Origin: CAWDPQ01 sp049642465
GTDB lineage: Bacteria > Acidobacteriota > Vicinamibacteria > Vicinamibacterales > 2-12-FULL-66-21
Assembly (NCBI GenBank): GCA_049642465.1
Contig: JBAROV010000088.1
Span: 1-64,000, forward strand
DNA: 64,000 nucleotides
Direction: 5' to 3'
This document shows, in pieces, positions 61,574 through 64,000 of the stretch (positions within the stretch are counted from its first letter, which is position 1; each line of letters starts with the position of its first letter). Both the position numbers and the translations under genes were made by a program. A model generated the notes under the pieces. The model was given only the letters and a program-made list of their open reading frames with translations. It had not been told where the DNA came from and made no database searches.

Positions 61574-62863
61574 TCAGATCGTGACGCGTGCTTTCGTTTT
61601 GATGGCCTGGTTTGCGGCGATACACGCGCGCGCCGAGCCGATCGCTTTCTGCGGTCCGCACGCGAGCGGAGCGCCAACGCGAATCGCCGAGCAGAACCGT
61701 TGCATCTGGAACCGGGTTGCCGGCGGGCGAACGTTTGCCGAACTCGGTGCCGTTCCCGACGCGGCCCGTGCGGCGCCCTGGTTGGTGTTCGAGGCCATCG
61801 TCTCTGAGGTTTGCGCGACGGCGCCCATGCCGGCGGGTGTCACCTCAATGCCTGTTTGACGGCCGCCGCCCTCCTCGAAGAGCAACGCTTCGCGCTCGCG
61901 CAGCATGATGAGCGTGCCTTTGGTCCCGAAATACATCTCGTAGTAGTCGTCGAAGGCGTTCGATTCAATCGATGAGAAGACGGCGGTGCGTCCGCCGGGA
62001 TACTCGAAGGTCACGTAGACGTGATCGAAGACCTCGCGGTTTTCGGGAAAGCGATACAGTCCGCCCGACGCGACGACCGCTTCGGGGGCTGACCCCAGAA
62101 ACCAGTTCGCCGCGTTCACCTGATGGCTGCAGAGTTCCGCCATGAGCCCCTGCGAGTACTTCCAGTAGAGCCGCCAGTTGTACAGATGTTCGAATGTGGG
62201 ATACCCCCATTTGGACGGATCGTAGTCGGGCGTCGGTGGCTCTCCCTTGCGGCGCCAGCTGCCGTTGCGATGCCAGGCCAGACGCACGTGGTAAATCTCC
62301 CCGAGCGTGCCGTTCTTGATGATCCCGTCATAAGCGGCCTGATACATCGGGTTGTAGTTGCGCTGATACCCGATTTCGAGCACCTTGCGGTTCCGCTCGG
62401 CAGCCGCACGCATTCGCTCGCAGCCCTCGACGTCCCACGCCATCATCTTTTCGCACAGCACATGCTTGCCGGCTTCGAGGCACCCGGCAGCAAGATCGGC
62501 GTGCGCCCACAGCGGCGGCGCCATGATGACTGCCTCGACGTCTTCTTTCTGCAGCATCTCGCGCCAGTCGGAATAATGCCTGGCAGGGGGCTGTTCGTTT
62601 TTCGCGAGTACGGCGTCCGCGAGCTTCAGTTGCGCCGGATTGATATCGCACAGGGCACGCACCTCGCCGTATTTCGGATCGACGTTGCCCAGTTGCGCCC
62701 GTCCTTGCGATCCGACGCCGATGAAGCCAATCCGCACGCGTCCACCCGGCATTGGCCCGCGCAGTCCGGCCGCCACGCCGAGCGCCGCGAGCGCCGGCGT
62801 TCCGGCCAGCGCCTTCAAGAAATTGCGGCGTCCCTGGTCCATTTGTTCGGGTGTCAGATTCAT
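61574..62863 (-). CDS. TAT-exported Gfo/Idh/MocA-family oxidoreductase
   Basis: A 429-residue protein with a twin-arginine signal (GRRNFLKALAGTPALAALG), IGFIGVGSQGRAQLG, VIMAPPLWAHADLA and CEKMMAWDVEGCERM, where EKM replaces EKP. It is more distant from the two paralogues at 15434 and 30119. The ATG at 62863 is chosen for the signal. It overlaps the DoxX gene by four bases, so the two are cotranscribed. Confidence 0.88.
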   Translation of the reverse strand: MNLTPEQMDQGRRNFLKALAGTPALAALGVAAGLRGPMPGGRVRIGFIGVGSQGRAQLGNVDPKYGEVRALCDINPAQLKLADAVLAKNEQPPARHYSDWREMLQKEDVEAVIMAPPLWAHADLAAGCLEAGKHVLCEKMMAWDVEGCERMRAAAERNRKVLEIGYQRNYNPMYQAAYDGIIKNGTLGEIYHVRLAWHRNGSWRRKGEPPTPDYDPSKWGYPTFEHLYNWRLYWKYSQGLMAELCSHQVNAANWFLGSAPEAVVASGGLYRFPENREVFDHVYVTFEYPGGRTAVFSSIESNAFDDYYEMYFGTKGTLIMLREREALLFEEGGGRQTGIEVTPAGMGAVAQTSETMASNTNQGAARAASGTAPSSANVRPPATRFQMQRFCSAIRVGAPLACGPQKAIGSARACIAANQAIKTKARVTI

Positions 62864-63390
62864 ACGGCTGCCTCTCGTGCGCGCACGTGTGCCAGCCGTG
62901 GGCGCATCCACAATTGATCGAGTCCTGCAATGGCGCCCGTGCGAAACGTCAAGAGCACGACGACCGCGCACGCCTCGATCAGGTTCTTGTTGACGATGAG
63001 ATACGTTCCTTCCGCTCGCGCGTCGACCGATCCCATGGGAATCGATGAGAGGTAAAACATCGCCAGCAGGCCGAGCGCCCCGGTACAACCGGTCTGAGTG
63101 AGAAGACCCAGCATCAAGCTGAGTCCAACCGCTGCCAGCGCGAGTGCGATGAAGACATCGAAGGATCCAATCCACGACGCATTGCCAATCCAGTGAAAGA
63201 TCGGCGCCAGCGGACCGGTTGACGCTTTCAAGTACGCCGCGGACGACCAGGATGCGACGGGCGCACCATTCTGGCCCCAGGCTGGGTTGAGCAGCTTGGT
63301 ATAGCCCTCATAGAGGAAGTGCCAGCCAATCAGCGTGCGCAGAATGACGAGCGCAAGCTGCTGAGCATTCGACAAGTGGATGGTGGACAT
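62860..63390 (-). CDS. DoxX-family membrane protein
   Basis: A 176-residue protein with five membrane helices, LVILRTLIGWHFLYEGYTKLL at the start, and GLSLMLGLLTQTGCTGA. The DoxX gene pairs with the Gfo/Idh gene here and with ApbE upstream; such trios recur in acidobacterial genomes by my recollection, unverified. A role in thiosulfate or membrane redox is the family suggestion. Confidence 0.85.
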   Translation of the reverse strand: MSTIHLSNAQQLALVILRTLIGWHFLYEGYTKLLNPAWGQNGAPVASWSSAAYLKASTGPLAPIFHWIGNASWIGSFDVFIALALAAVGLSLMLGLLTQTGCTGALGLLAMFYLSSIPMGSVDARAEGTYLIVNKNLIEACAVVVLLTFRTGAIAGLDQLWMRPRLAHVRAREAAV

Positions 63391-63407
63391 GGTGCGCAAC
63401 TCGGTCG

Positions 63408-64000
63408 TTACAGCGTTTGCACGCGGGTTCCCAAGCGACTCCCCATCACGATCGGCCGCGTGGGGCCCTCATCTGGCGTGATCAACGCGAGCACATCGGG
63501 GTGTTCCTCGCAGTACCGGCGAGCCATGTCGAGCCCACCGACGAAGATCGCCGTCGAAAGCGCATCGGCCGTAGCTGCCGTGGACGCGACAACCGTGGCG
63601 CTGAGGACGCCATGCGCCGGCCAGCCGGTTCGCGGATCGATGACGTGCCCATAGCGCCGGCCATCGGCAATAACGAACTGTTCTCCGCCGCCGCTCGTAC
63701 CCACCGCCGCCTCCCGAACCCACAAACGGGCGAGCGCGCGGCCGGACACGAGCGGCGACACGAGATCGACTTGCCAGCCGCTGCCGCGGCCGCCAAGAGC
63801 AAGCAGGCTGCTGCGGCCGGCCGAGAGGAGCACGTGCTCAACTCCTGACCGTTTCAACCCGGTACTCACACGATCGAGTGCGTAACCCTTGCCGATCGCT
63901 CCGAAGTTGAGTTCGATGCCGGGACGCTTGAAGCTGACGGTCCCGTCATCGCCATCGAGCTGCACCTCGTCCAGCCCGATCGATGCGCGGGCCGCGTCAA
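63408..64000 (-). CDS. apbE: FAD:protein FMN transferase (ApbE-like), partial at window edge
   Basis: The C-terminal 197 or so codons of a flavin transferase; the N terminus lies beyond 64000. FGAIGKGYALDRV and GGEQFVIADGRRYGHVIDPRTGWPA are the conserved FAD-binding and metal-binding motifs, and VVASTAATADALSTAIFVGG is the catalytic Asp region. ApbE covalently attaches FMN to redox proteins. It is 17 bases upstream of the DoxX gene on the same strand. Confidence 0.85.
   Translation of the reverse strand, partial: DAARASIGLDEVQLDGDDGTVSFKRPGIELNFGAIGKGYALDRVSTGLKRSGVEHVLLSAGRSSLLALGGRGSGWQVDLVSPLVSGRALARLWVREAAVGTSGGGEQFVIADGRRYGHVIDPRTGWPAHGVLSATVVASTAATADALSTAIFVGGLDMARRYCEEHPDVLALITPDEGPTRPIVMGSRLGTRVQTL

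Overview
The window looks like a chromosomal segment of a high-GC, Gram-negative acidobacterium, most likely of the Vicinamibacteria type. This is an inference from gene content, not from a marker gene: there is no rRNA or tRNA here. The pointers are an Oar-like TonB-dependent receptor with an N-terminal carboxypeptidase-regulatory domain, an acidobacterial-style VWA protein, several twin-arginine Gfo/Idh/MocA oxidoreductases, a DUF1080 protein, BACON and PEGA proteins, two sulfatases and several secreted monohaem or dihaem cytochromes. I see no phage, conjugation, transposase, integrase or CRISPR genes.

Layout. 0-4.5 kb: an efflux-pump adaptor gene divergent from an OmpR-type two-component system whose regulator and kinase genes are separated by a small four-helix-bundle (S23/IVP-like) gene framed by inverted heptamer arrays. 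4.5-7.7 kb: a tight operon of a HemN-like radical SAM protein, a flavin halogenase-like enzyme and a hotdog thioesterase. 7.7-15.4 kb: TonB receptor, VWA protein, PEGA protein and a ROK sugar kinase. 15.4-26.1 kb: a long minus-strand block (NupG-like transporter, KefB-like antiporter, DUF1080, GMC oxidoreductase plus its small TAT subunit, membrane spermidine-synthase-like protein, Gfo/Idh) that reads as sugar or glycoside oxidation. 26.3-36.4 kb: a proteolytically dead HtrA-like protein translationally coupled to a cation/proton antiporter, trehalose phosphatase, Gfo/Idh, BON protein, a P-type ATPase and an active HtrA protease. 36.5-48.5 kb: cupin protein, large cytochrome c protein, lipoprotein, an enolase-superfamily/MetE-like pair, SpmA/SpmB and two convergent sulfatases, then a DoxX protein. 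48.6-60.3 kb: BACON lipoprotein, LysM L,D-transpeptidase, cytochrome c, UbiB kinase-like protein and a compact group of stress-type genes (UspA, DUF302, two CBS proteins, erythromycin esterase-like, phosphoribosyltransferase, DUF5335-like). 60.3-64 kb: dihaem cytochrome, and a Gfo/Idh-DoxX-ApbE group running off the edge.

The most unusual feature is the number of short palindromic or tandem-repeat elements between genes. At least five sequence families are present. One carries the four-helix-bundle gene between perfect 28-bp inverted arms, and some supply stop codons or a C-terminal tail to neighbouring proteins. In 53-60.5 kb a second intergenic motif (roughly GGVAAWWGTCCACG) recurs near the stress-type genes and may mark a shared regulon.
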